Below, one piece after another: positions 1 to 10,784 of a stretch of DNA of 64,000 nucleotides. Made by a program: the position numbers and the translations under genes. Within the stretch, counting starts at the first letter, position 1. Every line of letters starts with the position of its first letter. The notes below the pieces were generated by a model. The model saw only the letters and a list, made by a program, of their open reading frames with translations. It was not told the origin of the DNA and did no database searches. Source of the DNA: Adineta vaga (Eukaryota > Rotifera); assembly GCA_021613535.1 (NCBI GenBank), contig CP075497.1, positions 5,580,001-5,644,000 on the forward strand, read 5' to 3'.

Positions 1-282
1 TCCGAATAGATCTTCAATTGATGTACCATCAGGTAGATTATCAAACATTAAATCACGAATGTTATCTAATGAAGATTGAATATGATCGACATCACCAGTG
101 ATATCATCGAGTGAGAAACTTAATTGCTCAGTTGGTTGAGGATGTGATGGATTTTGTTCACATTTATTAGAATAGTCGATTAATTCTTGTTTTAATGTTG
201 TTGGAATTTGAACTTGGTTGGATGCATTTGCTTGAGACTGAAAATAGAATAAAAGAATTAATATTAGAAAAGAATTTTTCAT
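1..282 (-). CDS. Secreted protein of unknown family, 5' part only
   Basis: The reverse strand is open for 94 codons from an ATG at 282 down to the window edge. It begins with a clear signal peptide: MKNS, then a run of Leu/Ile/Phe, then a probable cleavage site near QANA (residues 16-20). The mature part is polar and rich in Asp, Ser and Gln, with one Cys near residue 42, and has no motif I recognise. No splice site is needed, so this is exon 1 or part of it. It lies about 130 bp downstream of the HSF stop codon on the same strand, so it is a separate gene. The function is unknown and the rest of the gene lies outside the window. Confidence 0.6.
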   Translation of the reverse strand, partial: MKNSFLILILLFYFQSQANASNQVQIPTTLKQELIDYSNKCEQNPSHPQPTEQLSFSLDDITGDVDHIQSSLDNIRDLMFDNLPDGTSIEDLFG

Positions 283-414
283 TGGAACAAACTAATAAAT
301 ATGTACATAGAAGGAATTTTTGTCTGAGAAAGTGAAAATTTATGTTAAATAAACGGTATATTTTATTTTGTTAATGAAATACATAACTGTATAGTTTTGA
401 AAGATGTATGACTA

Positions 415-1820
415 TTACAATATTGCTAAGAAACACGCTGAATCATTAGTTACCGTTTTGGTTCCTGTTGGATTGACTCCATTGGCTTGTCCATTATTTG
501 GATTGACACCTGCTGAATTATCTGTTCTCAAATAAAAATCTGGTGCGAAGGTATTTCTTGCATTATTTCCATTGCCAACTGGTTGAAATGTTTGATTTTG
601 TGGAATATGATCTTTTTTTTCCGATGACCATCGATAGTCATTTCCTTGCTGCTGCTGCTGTTGTTGATGATAATGATCATCTGCAGTGTGTATTGATGGA
701 GGCGGAGATGGAACGAGATCTACCAATGGTGATGCATTCGTTGCATGATGCCATCCACTTGTATCATTATCTGTTAATTCATTGATTGTTACACTTTGTT
801 GACGACCAAGATTTGTTGGATGTGACACGTGCTGTTGTTGCTCTTGTTGATGAGTGTGTATTCTTTTATTTGGTTCTTCAGTATGCATAAGTGCAACATG
901 TTTTCGTTTGAGAGAAGCTGGTGATGTATCTTGATCACTAAAAACTAACGGAGAATTATTTCCATGATGTTGACCATGTGCTTGGTTTGGATGAGTTGAA
1001 TCTGTAGTAAGACCTTCCTTAGTTGATTGTTGTTCAACAGATTGTTCAGAATGATGAACAGAATTTGCCGATATAAATTGAAGGAGAAATTCCATTAGTT
1101 TTGAAACAATGTGTTGTTGTTTACCATGCTTTTGCCTTAAAGAACCAATTTCACCCCATAATGCTTGATTTTCACTTTGCATATAGGATAATTTATCATT
1201 CAAAGATGTTTGTTTTGCTTGTAAACTTCGAACATCATGTATTAAATGCGAAAATTCTAGTGAACGACCTGATTTCGAATCAAGATAATCAGCTGAAACA
1301 AGTGCAGACGATGCGTTAGGACCTACAGTTAGAATAAACGTATATATTTATTTATTTGTAAAAATAAATCAATCTGTTCAATACCTCCTTGCATATTAGA
1401 TTTTAGTTGAGGTTCTGGTGCCCGTCTTTTGATTGATTCTAAAAGTGATTCTTGTCCTCGAATAAAATTTGGATGTGCAAATTCAATATCATCTCGTTCA
1501 TTTTTTAATGATCCATGTTCAATATTGGAGATTTTACGAAAACCATACATATTTAATTGACGTATAAAAGATGCAAAATTATTATGTTTAAAATATCTTG
1601 GTAAAATTTCACGTGAAAATCTTGATTGATCATAAACATGAAATGAACCACCTGATGGATCCCATGCAATGAGATCATCACATGAAGAATCATTGACAAG
1701 TGCCCATAATTTTGCTAAAAATGCTGTGATTGTATTTTGTGCTGTTTGACCTGATGGATGATTATATTCGCCATGATTTCCATCGCCTGAATTGGATGAT
1801 GAAATATTATTTGAATCCAT
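415..1820 (-). CDS. HSF: Heat shock transcription factor (HSF1-like)
   Basis: Two exons, 1820..1385 and 1322..415, join in frame across a 62-bp intron to give 447 residues. Residues about 30-132 form the winged-helix HSF DNA-binding domain, including [11 protein letters not shown] and the recognition-helix signature [18 protein letters not shown] Lys/Arg-rich linker follows. Residues about 150-225 form the HR-A/B trimerisation coiled coil, with hydrophobic heptads around [12 protein letters not shown] and [13 protein letters not shown]. The remaining half is low-complexity, rich in Gln, His, Asn and Ser, as expected of an HSF regulatory and activation region. From family knowledge, HSFs trimerise on stress and bind nGAAn repeats in heat shock promoters. 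The C-terminal HR-C repeat is not obvious. The gene shares a 137-bp upstream region with a divergent Ly6-like gene. Confidence 0.95.
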
Positions 1821-1957
1821 ATCTGAAATTTAACGAAAAAAAATGAGCGTGTGAATTTCATAAATTTTGATTTTCGCGCCAAAAAAAAACATTCCAAGAC
1901 TATTCTCATTTAATCCATACACACATCAAGTATTGAACGTTTTACTGAATTATAATA
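1821..1957. promoter_or_regulatory. Divergent promoter between HSF and Ly6-like gene, with E2F-like site
   Basis: Only 137 bp separate the two start codons. TTTTCGCGCC at 1871-1880 matches the E2F consensus core (TTTSGCGC) and is the only CpG-rich patch in an AT-rich spacer. An A-tract follows at 1881-1889. Shared control of the two genes is inference from spacing and this motif. Confidence 0.45.
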
Positions 1958-2812
1958 ATGGAACTACTCATTCGCTTGTTTGTATGTTATTCGATTAGTA
2001 TACAATGTATTGTTAGTTATAAAGAACAAAACTGTTATATCTGTGAGAGCAATAGTTGTGATTATCCATCGAAAGGCGATGTCAAAGGCTGTTCTGATGC
2101 AGTTGAACCGAATAGTCAAGATAGAAGTGGAAAATTTTTTGTTAATGGTGCTTTAAATGGACTGAATTCTTCAACCATTTATACTGAACTCGCCACAAAT
2201 TTAACTGATTTTGGTACGAAGGTGCTCAATATAAATTCTGAAGATATGCCAAAATGGGATACTCTTACACGATGGGTAAATATGTAATGAATTTCTATGA
2301 TTTTACACAATGACTTTCTAGGTTTGTTATGTCTCGAAAGATAACCATCGTGGATGTATGGTTATGGCAAAAGGACTTTGTCCGGATGACAAGGGTTGGT
2401 TAGCAAAATTTGGTGATCTTGGAAGAAAAATAAGCAATATAGTTGCTAAAGCAAAAGATGCTGTAAAGAAAATGTTTGGAGATGTCAGTTCAACGAATTC
2501 TCTCACGACAGTAAAGAAAGGAGTAAGACTATGCAAACGTAGAACATCTCTAATCATGAGCACATGTATCATTTTAGAATATTAGTGATTGGTTTGCACA
2601 GAACTATATGAGTAGATTAGTAAATACTTCTACGGATCCAAGATTTCAACTTGATACATGCTGCGAAGGTAATTCAGTTAATAAGTTTTTATATTATGAA
2701 ATATTTCTCTTGATTTTTATTAGGGAATGCATGCAATAATTTTCCTTTTCCGAGACCAAACCCAATAAACATACTCATTTTAGTTTTATGTTCAGTTTTA
2801 CTTCTTGTCTAA
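1958..2812 (+). CDS. GPI-anchored Ly6/uPAR-like (three-finger) surface protein with cationic insert
   Basis: Four exons, 1958..2275, 2322..2522, 2578..2668 and 2724..2812, give 232 residues with all phases agreeing. There is an N-terminal signal peptide (MELLIRLFVCYSISIQC). It is followed by CYICESNSCDYP, the two-cysteine opening of a Ly6/uPAR domain. Further Cys pairs follow, and the domain closes with DTCCEGNACN, the family's CCxxxxCN signature. The last about 18 residues are hydrophobic with no basic stop (NILILVLCSVLLLV), as in a GPI-attachment signal. Between the two cysteine blocks lies an unusual Lys-rich amphipathic stretch (GWLAKFGDLGRKISNIVAKA and onward, about residues 128-165). 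Insect relatives such as quiver/sleepless modulate channels; the role here is unknown. Confidence 0.8.
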
Positions 2813-4293
2813 ATCGGATGAAAAACGAAAAAAAGAAGCAAATTAGATGATTTCAAATATCGATTGAATGATTGATTTGTTTCGTGTTTTTCTTTTCTTT
2901 TCTTATTGAAAAATATCTAATATGTAGCGAAATGAATGAAAGAAAGAAATAAAAGAACTTACAGAAATCAGGATTTTCTTGTTTCATGAAAGACATAATG
3001 AAACTTGAGTACTTCGTTAACTTCGCGAACTTTGATCGAGAGCAAGTATTATATAACAATATATCACTAAAAGTAATTCAATTACATGACGATAGAATAT
3101 TCAAAAGAAGTAACATACATAATTGAAATCAGTATAAAGTAAGGATCAATGAAAAATATATGAACTTAATGACACTAAACAATATTCTGTATGTTATTAT
3201 ATCGATGAGAACTATTGAAAAATAAATAAATAACTATTTGATAAACGGTAAAAGAAGGTATTTATCGGATAACCAATCATTTTATTCGACGTAGACAAAA
3301 TGATGATCAAGGAATTTTGTTGATTAGTGACATCTAGCGACTATAATGACGTCTTAACTTAATCTTGAGATATTTCTGTATATACATTGTTCTTAAAACT
3401 TTCCGAGAAATATTTCTCCGCTTGATATTTTCATTAAGCGGAGATATTAACAAATGAACTTGAAAATGTTTATGTTAAAAGAATAACTTTCAATTTCTTT
3501 CTTATGTTAATTTCAATCAAATTGTATGTCTATCATCAATGTCTCATTGAACAGATTATTCTTTCTCGAAAATAAGATCAAAAGCTACGCAATGCAATGT
3601 CTATTCAATAAACTGAGCATAGAATTGTCTTTTTCATGTATCATTTAACCACCCGCTAACCATCAAACTTGGCGTCATTGCTCTATTTTCCCATCACTTG
3701 ATCTCAATGGTCACTTATTCTTTATCCATTAAAATATATAGACAGACAAAAAAAGAAGTTTAGAGATCAAAGAAATAGAAAAAACAATGTTTCTTTCATT
3801 CAAGGATAATGATATTTTTAATAAAAGAAAACTTATTTCGTTTTCTTGGAGAGAAAAAACACGCACGTGTAGGCAATTGAATTGTTTCAATAAAGTCATG
3901 CAATTGCTTGACAACAACGATTATGAACACGCGTCAATATCGATGGTGGGAAAAGAAAAAATGTTCGTTTTGTTGGAATTATCGCTGTTTGCTATCTCTC
4001 ATCGTTGATGAATCTGATTATAGTGGTCGAAAAGAAGAGAAAGAGAAAAAAAACTATCGACACAGCTGACCAATATAAGAGAGAAAGGAAGAGAAAGATT
4101 TGATCGCATTTTATTCTTCCTTCCTCTCTTCTCTTCGCCTTCAAATCGAATATATATATATACACACACAAATATCGTGGAGGAAGAAAAAGAAAAGGCG
4201 AATGACCTCTCTCATATTCATTTCAATGCCAATCTATCACCATTAACACAAGCTTATATTTTACATCTGGATTTCTACTATTCGTAATGTTGT
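2813..4293. other. Gene-free spacer, 1.5 kb
   Basis: I find no coding exon with believable splice sites on either strand. Short reading frames here are A/T-rich and lack family features. A (TA)n(CA)n microsatellite sits at about 4150-4170, within purine- and pyrimidine-rich tracts that precede the ankyrin gene. Confidence 0.6.
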
Positions 4294-5180
4294 ATGACGA
4301 CAAATTCGACCTATGATTTTCATCGTTTAATGTATCTTCTCGATACAAATAATCTTGATGATGCACGACTTTTCCTCAAACGACAATCAATAATTATGCT
4401 CAATAATCTTTTTGATAAACTTGATACGGATGATAATCCATTATTACATCGTTATGTTCTTCGAAATCAAGCTGATGTTGTACATTTATTATTAGAATAT
4501 GGTGCATCAGTCTATTCAGTAAATAAATATGGATGGTTACCTATACATTTAGCTGCTTATTGTGGACATGATAAAACTATTCTACAATATCTATTAGAAT
4601 TTGAAAAAAGGTAACTAAATGTATTTGTTTGATTTGTTTTTCTATGTTCTTTAATAAACTATTTGAATTGATTGATAATTGCATTCAAATGTCTCGATAT
4701 GAACGAAAGGTGAAGAAATCGTTGATGATAAACAGTTGACAGCTATGTGAACAAGAAGCAGAGATGGAAAAAATTGAGTATTATTACACCTTGTCAATCG
4801 GTTTAATGAGAGTGTGGAAATAGATAGCTGAATAGAAGAAAAGGTGTGAAAGAATTTACATTTCATTCGACAGATTTTATAGAAAATATTTTAAGTATAT
4901 GAACGAAACTGCAATTGTGTACATCGATTGAATCGAATTTCTTATCATTAGATAAAATCGATTCTTTGTTTTTGTATATATTTTATTTCTATGAAATATA
5001 GAAAAAAAAGAAAACAACGTGCATGAATAGATAATCAACTTTCTAGCTTGGAAAAACAAATCAGTCCGTATTGATATGATCGATCTCATTTACAAATCAA
5101 TATGTAGAAGTTTTGTTGATGGTAATGAAAAGCGACAAACAATTGATCTGGGAATAACTTTATCCCAAATACTATCCTAA
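4294..5180 (+). CDS. Small ankyrin-repeat protein
   Basis: Exon 1 (4294..4610) encodes about 105 residues with two ankyrin repeats. The clearest parts are NPLLHRYVLRNQADVVHLLL and GWLPIHLAAYCGHDKTILQY. A helical lead-in (LMYLLDTNNLDDARLFL) precedes them. The 3' end was rebuilt from phases: possible microexons 4874..4894 and 5002..5018, then a last exon 5047..5180 that reads WKNKSVRIDMIDLIYKSICR and ends in a stop. That gives about 162 residues. The first and last exons are well supported; the two short ones are tentative. The last exon ends 46 bp before the stop codon of the convergent SOAT gene. Ankyrin repeats bind proteins, but the partner cannot be guessed. Confidence 0.6.
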
Positions 5181-5225
5181 AAAAGACAAAATAACAAAAT
5201 TTTCCTTCAATCTATATTCAATATT

Positions 5226-7459
5226 TCATAGTTTTACAGTTGCTGGACATGATTTTCTTGCATAAGCTTCCATAAAATAGAAACATGATTGAAGACCAAC
5301 ACCAATCAAAAGAAATGCCCAAAGCATAATATTATACATCACACCTTTATTTCTTGGAAGAAAGACGAGAAATAACACTAGAAGAAAAAGGGGATTGTAG
5401 ATATTTGCTAATTGAACGAATAACTTACTTCCAACTACACCAAATAATAAGAACATTACTGGATAAAAGAATCCAAGTGCAAACATCATCACATATTCAT
5501 GAAATGTAGCTGATAGAAGTACGACACATATAGCTGGAATAATACGATTCTTTCGTCCAGTAAGCTAAAATGAATATAACATTGTTAAGAAATGAAAAAA
5601 TCTCATTCTATTAGTAGATCTTACCACATAAACTTCCTTATAAACATATGTATATAACCAATCATGGACAACTACGTTCCATGTTCGATAATAAGCAGCA
5701 AATGATGTGGAATTCCACCAGTCCTATAGAAATTTCGTTGAAAAACTTCTCTCTCTCTCTCTCGCATTCTTACTTTATAAAACATTCGATCAGCAAATCG
5801 AAGCATTTCTGCAAATGCATTCAGCCAACAATGTAAAAATCCATAAAAACCTATAAAAATCTTTTCAAGACAATAAAATGATCGTTCAATCATTTACCTA
5901 GTAATAGAAATAGACTTCCAGGCATAATTGAATTGAATAGAACTGTTATAAATATTGGCAATGTAATTTCATTTTGATTTAAATTCTCAAACGTTGGTAC
6001 GCAAAATCGTACGACAACATAATAAACATAAATAACTGATGCTATAACTTGTCCAAACATTTGTAAAACAAAATCCCAATGTACAACTGCATTACGAGGA
6101 TACTTATCCGAATAGATTAATGTTGGAGCAAATAAAAAGTATAAATATTTCGAAAAATCTGGTGCAGTTAATTTTTCTAATTCAGTATTCTCTGTTGGAT
6201 TCGTTTCTAAATAAGAAAGAAGAACAAATCTTTGAGGATGTGTGTGTGTGTGTTTTAATAGAGAACAAACCCATGATTAAACGGCATTGTAAACGAATTT
6301 TTTCAACATTTTCACGAACAAATGAGTATGTTTTCATCAATTGACGAAGCTATAGATAAAATAGTAATCGATTTTCTTTCATGATGTCGACTTACTTGTT
6401 CAAGTAAAACAATTAGAGATGAAGCAACTGGTAATTGATGTTGAACGATTTCACGACAGGGAAGAATAAGAAATAGAACGATATATGTGATATAGATGAT
6501 TAACCATACGATATCGTAAATTTCTAAAAGATTTGTTCTAATTTATACTACAATTGACAATTCAACATCTTACTTAAATCTTTCGGATTTGATAAATATG
6601 AAACTCTATTATTTGCCCAATGATAGAATCCCATAAAAACCAAGACTGACGTACATAATTGCATGATAAGCCAAATAAATAATGCAATATGCAAATTAGC
6701 AAAGCATTGAAAGATCAATTCAAAATGTAACTTTAACCTTCCATATTCGACAAGATCATTGATTGCTACTTGCATTACAAAAATCATCAAAACTGCTATG
6801 AAAACATTTCGTAAACTTCGAATATGTGATGTATGAAATAAATCTGTTAGAAGAGAATTTCGTGCAATAAAAACACGTGTTTCATGGATTTGACGATTTG
6901 ATGATCTGAAAAATCATATCGTTTGAACAGAGTATTGAATGAATTGAGAAGATTACAAACTTTGGTTGTGATGTTTCAATGTCGAATATTTTCGGTTGGC
7001 GTAATTCGACATCATTTTTAAATGATAAGAATTGATTATTAACTTCATTTTCAATTCGATGTAGTTCACCGAGAAGCGTCGCACGTATTTTCTAAGAAAA
7101 ATATTCAATCAAAATAAAAGATTTTGAACATTGTGAAACTTACTTCGGCTTCATCTTGAACCCATTGTGTATTCCCATTTGTCGCTAAGATTATATTCAA
7201 ATAATTTAAAAATTCAAGATCAACATCTCTTACTTGTTTCCATTTTCGTTCGTTTCGTTTCGTTTGGGATAATATATCTACAAATTCTGATTGCTTATTT
7301 AACACAACCAATAAAATGAAAAAGATTATTCAATTGAAATTTTTAAATTTTCGTTAAATTTAAAAAAAAACTTAATTTAAAAATTCTTTTGTTTTTCTTT
7401 TGTGAAATTCATTTCGAAAAAGTTCATCACACAAATCAATTCACTGGTCTTTGTTTCAT
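5226..7459 (-). CDS. SOAT1: Sterol O-acyltransferase (ACAT/SOAT, MBOAT family)
   Basis: Nine exons are firmly in phase: 7293..7144, 7091..6961, 6905..6574, 6523..6396, 6349..6271, 6206..5898, 5850..5774, 5723..5625 and 5564..5226. The product is about 550 residues, the usual ACAT length. Hallmarks are [18 protein letters not shown], the FYKDWWN signature (split by the 5773-5724 intron), and [18 protein letters not shown], which contains the MBOAT catalytic His. Many hydrophobic segments agree with an ER polytopic enzyme that esterifies sterols with fatty acyl-CoA. The start is unresolved. The first firm exon has no ATG, and a 15-nt exon at 7459..7445 (MKQRP) joined to 7293 is my best guess. 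The related DGAT1 is excluded by the ACAT-type FYxDWWN motif. Confidence 0.9.
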
Positions 7460-7501
7460 ATTTTGGTTCAGAATGAAAAAATCGAATCGTTCATTACATT
7501 C

Positions 7502-10358
7502 ATGGCATCAGCAACAATCAAACCGAAAAAACAATCTTTTCATGCAACAAATGTCGTAAGATAATTTTCACATATTCCGTTCCAATTGAAATTCTTTTTG
7601 TTTCTCATCTTCTTCAGTGGAATGAACTTGTCGCAAGTTTTCGTTCGAAAATTGAATTACGAAAATATCGTCGAAATTATTTTACACAAACCTATGAACA
7701 ATGTTTTACATCAGCCGATGCAATTAATTGTTTGATCAATATTCTTAAAGTACATCCACATTTTGAAACAAAACAAATTGAAAAGTTTGTTGTATTACTG
7801 AAAATCTAAATATATGCAGAACATTTGTTTACAATAGACATCATGCAATTCGACTGTTGGAGAAATTTTATGAATCAAAAGTGTTTACGGATGTGATTAA
7901 AACTGAACGAAAGAAAGCGTTCGTTGCTGAAAATGGAATTTATCAGTATGTTTGAATACGATACTTTGATGTTGTCATTGTTTGTGAGAAAGAGATACTC
8001 TATCTTTTGTATAATTGTTAGAGAACATGTGATAATAATCAGTAATGACTAGTTGAAGCAAGTGATTGTGATTTTCGTCAGATACGTATAATTGATGATG
8101 AACTACATGGTAAAATGATGTTATGTGATAAATTTATCGTTTACAGGCTTTGACACTGACAAAAGAGAACATGAATATTGGACTAAAGTTTATATTTATC
8201 AAAGCTAACATCATACACTGTTTGATAAGAATAAAACAAAGGTGATATGAGAACGTTCTTTCCTGCATGAAATCATATCGAAGTGCGAAAAGTGTTTTCT
8301 TTCTTTTTTCTTAAATATTAATTGTATGAGTAAAACGATAGTTACACAATTATTTAATTTATCTTGTAAATTTTAATTAGACTTTTGTCAAAAGAAAATG
8401 AAAATATATTTCAATCGATGGTTTACACAAATAAACCAACTGAACAACAAGTTCATTCATCACAAGAATCTTCGACATCCACAATAAGTGATGTAAGTTT
8501 TGTTTTTCCCTTCTATTTTCGATGATTATTTGATTTGATTTTAGTGTTGGAAACAATATTTTCTTGAACGTCTTGAAAAATATCTATTAAAAACAAGAAA
8601 TCGTCATGGTGGTTATCTTCTTCATCAAATTGAACAAGAAATGAAATTAGTTGATGGTTCTCAAATCGTTTCAAATTTACATCATACAACACCTGGAGAT
8701 CCATTAACGATTGCAGGTTAATTCATTTGTTTCAATAAAAGTGATATGCATGATTAAGTTCATTTTCAGGCCAATTAGTAGATTGGTTACCAGAATCAAT
8801 ATTGATTGTTATGGATTGTAAGAATTATTTGAATTAAATAAGAAATTGTTATGAATCTATTTGATTAAATAGATCCTACTAGTCTCGATGGTCGTAATTT
8901 ACCTGATTATCCGTCATTTATTTTTGATTTATTTGAAATGGTCATTGATACGTTTGAAATGCAAAGACAATACTTATCATCTTCCATGACCATTATTAAT
9001 TTGATTCTTCAACTTATTGCGAACAAAGGTAAACAAAAGAAAAATCATTTCTAATTATTCATTCGTAATTTTCAAAGAGGAATAGTTTGATTGAAATTGA
9101 TCAGAATGTGTTTCGATCGTATTGAATGTTTTTATTCTTCAGGAAATCCAATGTCCATGGAAGCTCTCTATGACCGTGATGAAAGCCGATCAGTTAATTG
9201 TTTTCCAGGTGAAATCTATGCAAATCGATCAGGAAATAATCCTTATCAAAGTTTAAAATATCGTACATGTCAACCAAAACAATCCTCCCATGTGCATCAT
9301 GTTGAACCATATGATTACAAGAAAATACCATCATTAGATGATGATAAATCATACGGTTTAACAAATCTTCGTCGAAAATCCTTAAGTTCATGTGATCTTT
9401 TTCATGTCACATCAAAAACATTAACATCACCATTTGATGAAATTCAAAATTGGCTTAACAATAAACGTAAATACGAGAAAATCAAATGATTTGATCATGA
9501 AAAATAATGCCGAATGTTTAGATACAACAACAAGCAATCAAGAAAAATTGAGTAGTGACGAATTTGAATTGATTCAACTTGCACTACTTCATTTAACTTC
9601 ATCAAATCGACAATTTATGTATGTTATTCTTTATTTTGTAACAAGATGTATTCGAAATAATCAGTTTTGTTCCAATGATACAACTAAATCACGAGTAAAT
9701 TAACAGAATGATAATAACAAAATCATTTTCTTTGATTCATTCATAGATTTATCGTAGTTTTGCAAAATTAGTTACAATTAATTACAATGAAAATACTTGT
9801 TTCAACAATCTTTTTGATTGCTTTATAGAATATTATGGGAAATTATTTGATGTTTCAGTGGATACAAGAAAAATTGTATCAAGAAGATTAACAAAATCGA
9901 AAAAAGAAAATAAAGTAATTTCAAGTTCCTTTGAGAAATATTTTGTCTCATAAGTTTCGTGCTCTTTTCTAGCCTATCAATTTGATATCATCAAATAAAA
10001 AACCTTGCGATGATCGACAATTTCGTCAAACTTTTAAACAAGTACATTTCTTTTTTCATATTTTTCTTTTTGCTTATCATTCAAACATTTGTTTTAGCTC
10101 CGAGTTAGTCGTCCATTAACATACAATGAAAATCTTGATAATGATCTTCGACCATTGACATCAACAATTGTTGTCCGCAAACCATTTTTACCATCACCCA
10201 CAGATCACTCGAATGAAAAAACTTGTTTAACAGCATCAACAAATTCTCCACGACGTCGTGCACGAAGTTTCGAACCACGTGCACATGCAACAACATTATT
10301 TGATAAAACAATCAATCCGTTTCAAAAATTACGTGTTATACTTAAACGAAACGATTAA
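7502..10358 (+). CDS. DEPDC1: DEP domain-containing protein, DEPDC1 family
   Basis: Twelve exons keep frame: 7502..7555, 7618..7784, 7838..7945, 8381..8492, 8545..8716, 8770..8817, 8873..9028, 9143..9466, 9522..9694, 9747..9914, 9973..10041 and 10098..10358. The product is 603 residues. Residues about 19-95 form a DEP domain: WNELVASFRSKIELRKYRRN, then CFTSADAINCLINILK. Residues about 185-270 and 345-415 match the RhoGAP-like half of DEPDC1, including LPESILIVMDYP, FEMVIDTFEMQRQYLSSSM and LTSSNRQFMYVILYFVTR. The arginine finger typical of active RhoGAPs is not evident, as in vertebrate DEPDC1. The start was chosen because only the ATG at 7502 gives the phase needed by exon 2. A poly(A) signal AATAAA lies at 10413. 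DEPDC1 proteins act in mitosis and in nuclear repressor complexes. Confidence 0.85.
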
Positions 10359-10784
10359 AAATGATTTTGAAATACCTATATTTCCTTTTTCTCTTGTATA
10401 TGAAATGTTGTAAATAAAATAAAAACAATATTATGATCAATCATGAAGTTTTTCTTCAAACTAATCTATCTATGTTTCTAAACAAAGAATAATATCTATA
10501 TAGACAGAGCGATACTATGACTAATCACTCCTTACATACATAGGAAGTAGAATGCAATGCAATGATAAACTTTCTGTTCCATTCAACAATTGCTTGTGAA
10601 ATACATTTCTTAATCCCTCTATCGAAACAAAATCATCAAGAGCATATATCATTGATAATAGAATTAGACCAATGAAAATTTCCGTGAAATATCATTGGTT
10701 CATATTCTTAACTTGACATAACATTATTGTTTTGTTTTTTTTGTTTTTCTTCCTTTCATTCTGTTGAAAATTTCGTAGTGAATA
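10359..10784. other. Spacer: DEPDC1 3' end and MED12 upstream region
   Basis: It holds the AATAAA near 10413 that probably ends DEPDC1, then AT-rich sequence and pyrimidine tracts before the MED12 ATG. I see no coding exon. Confidence 0.5.

Noticed and set aside
2853-4008. Several 60-70 codon frames on both strands
   Set aside because: A/T-driven composition, no start context, no acceptor or donor partner, no family motif.
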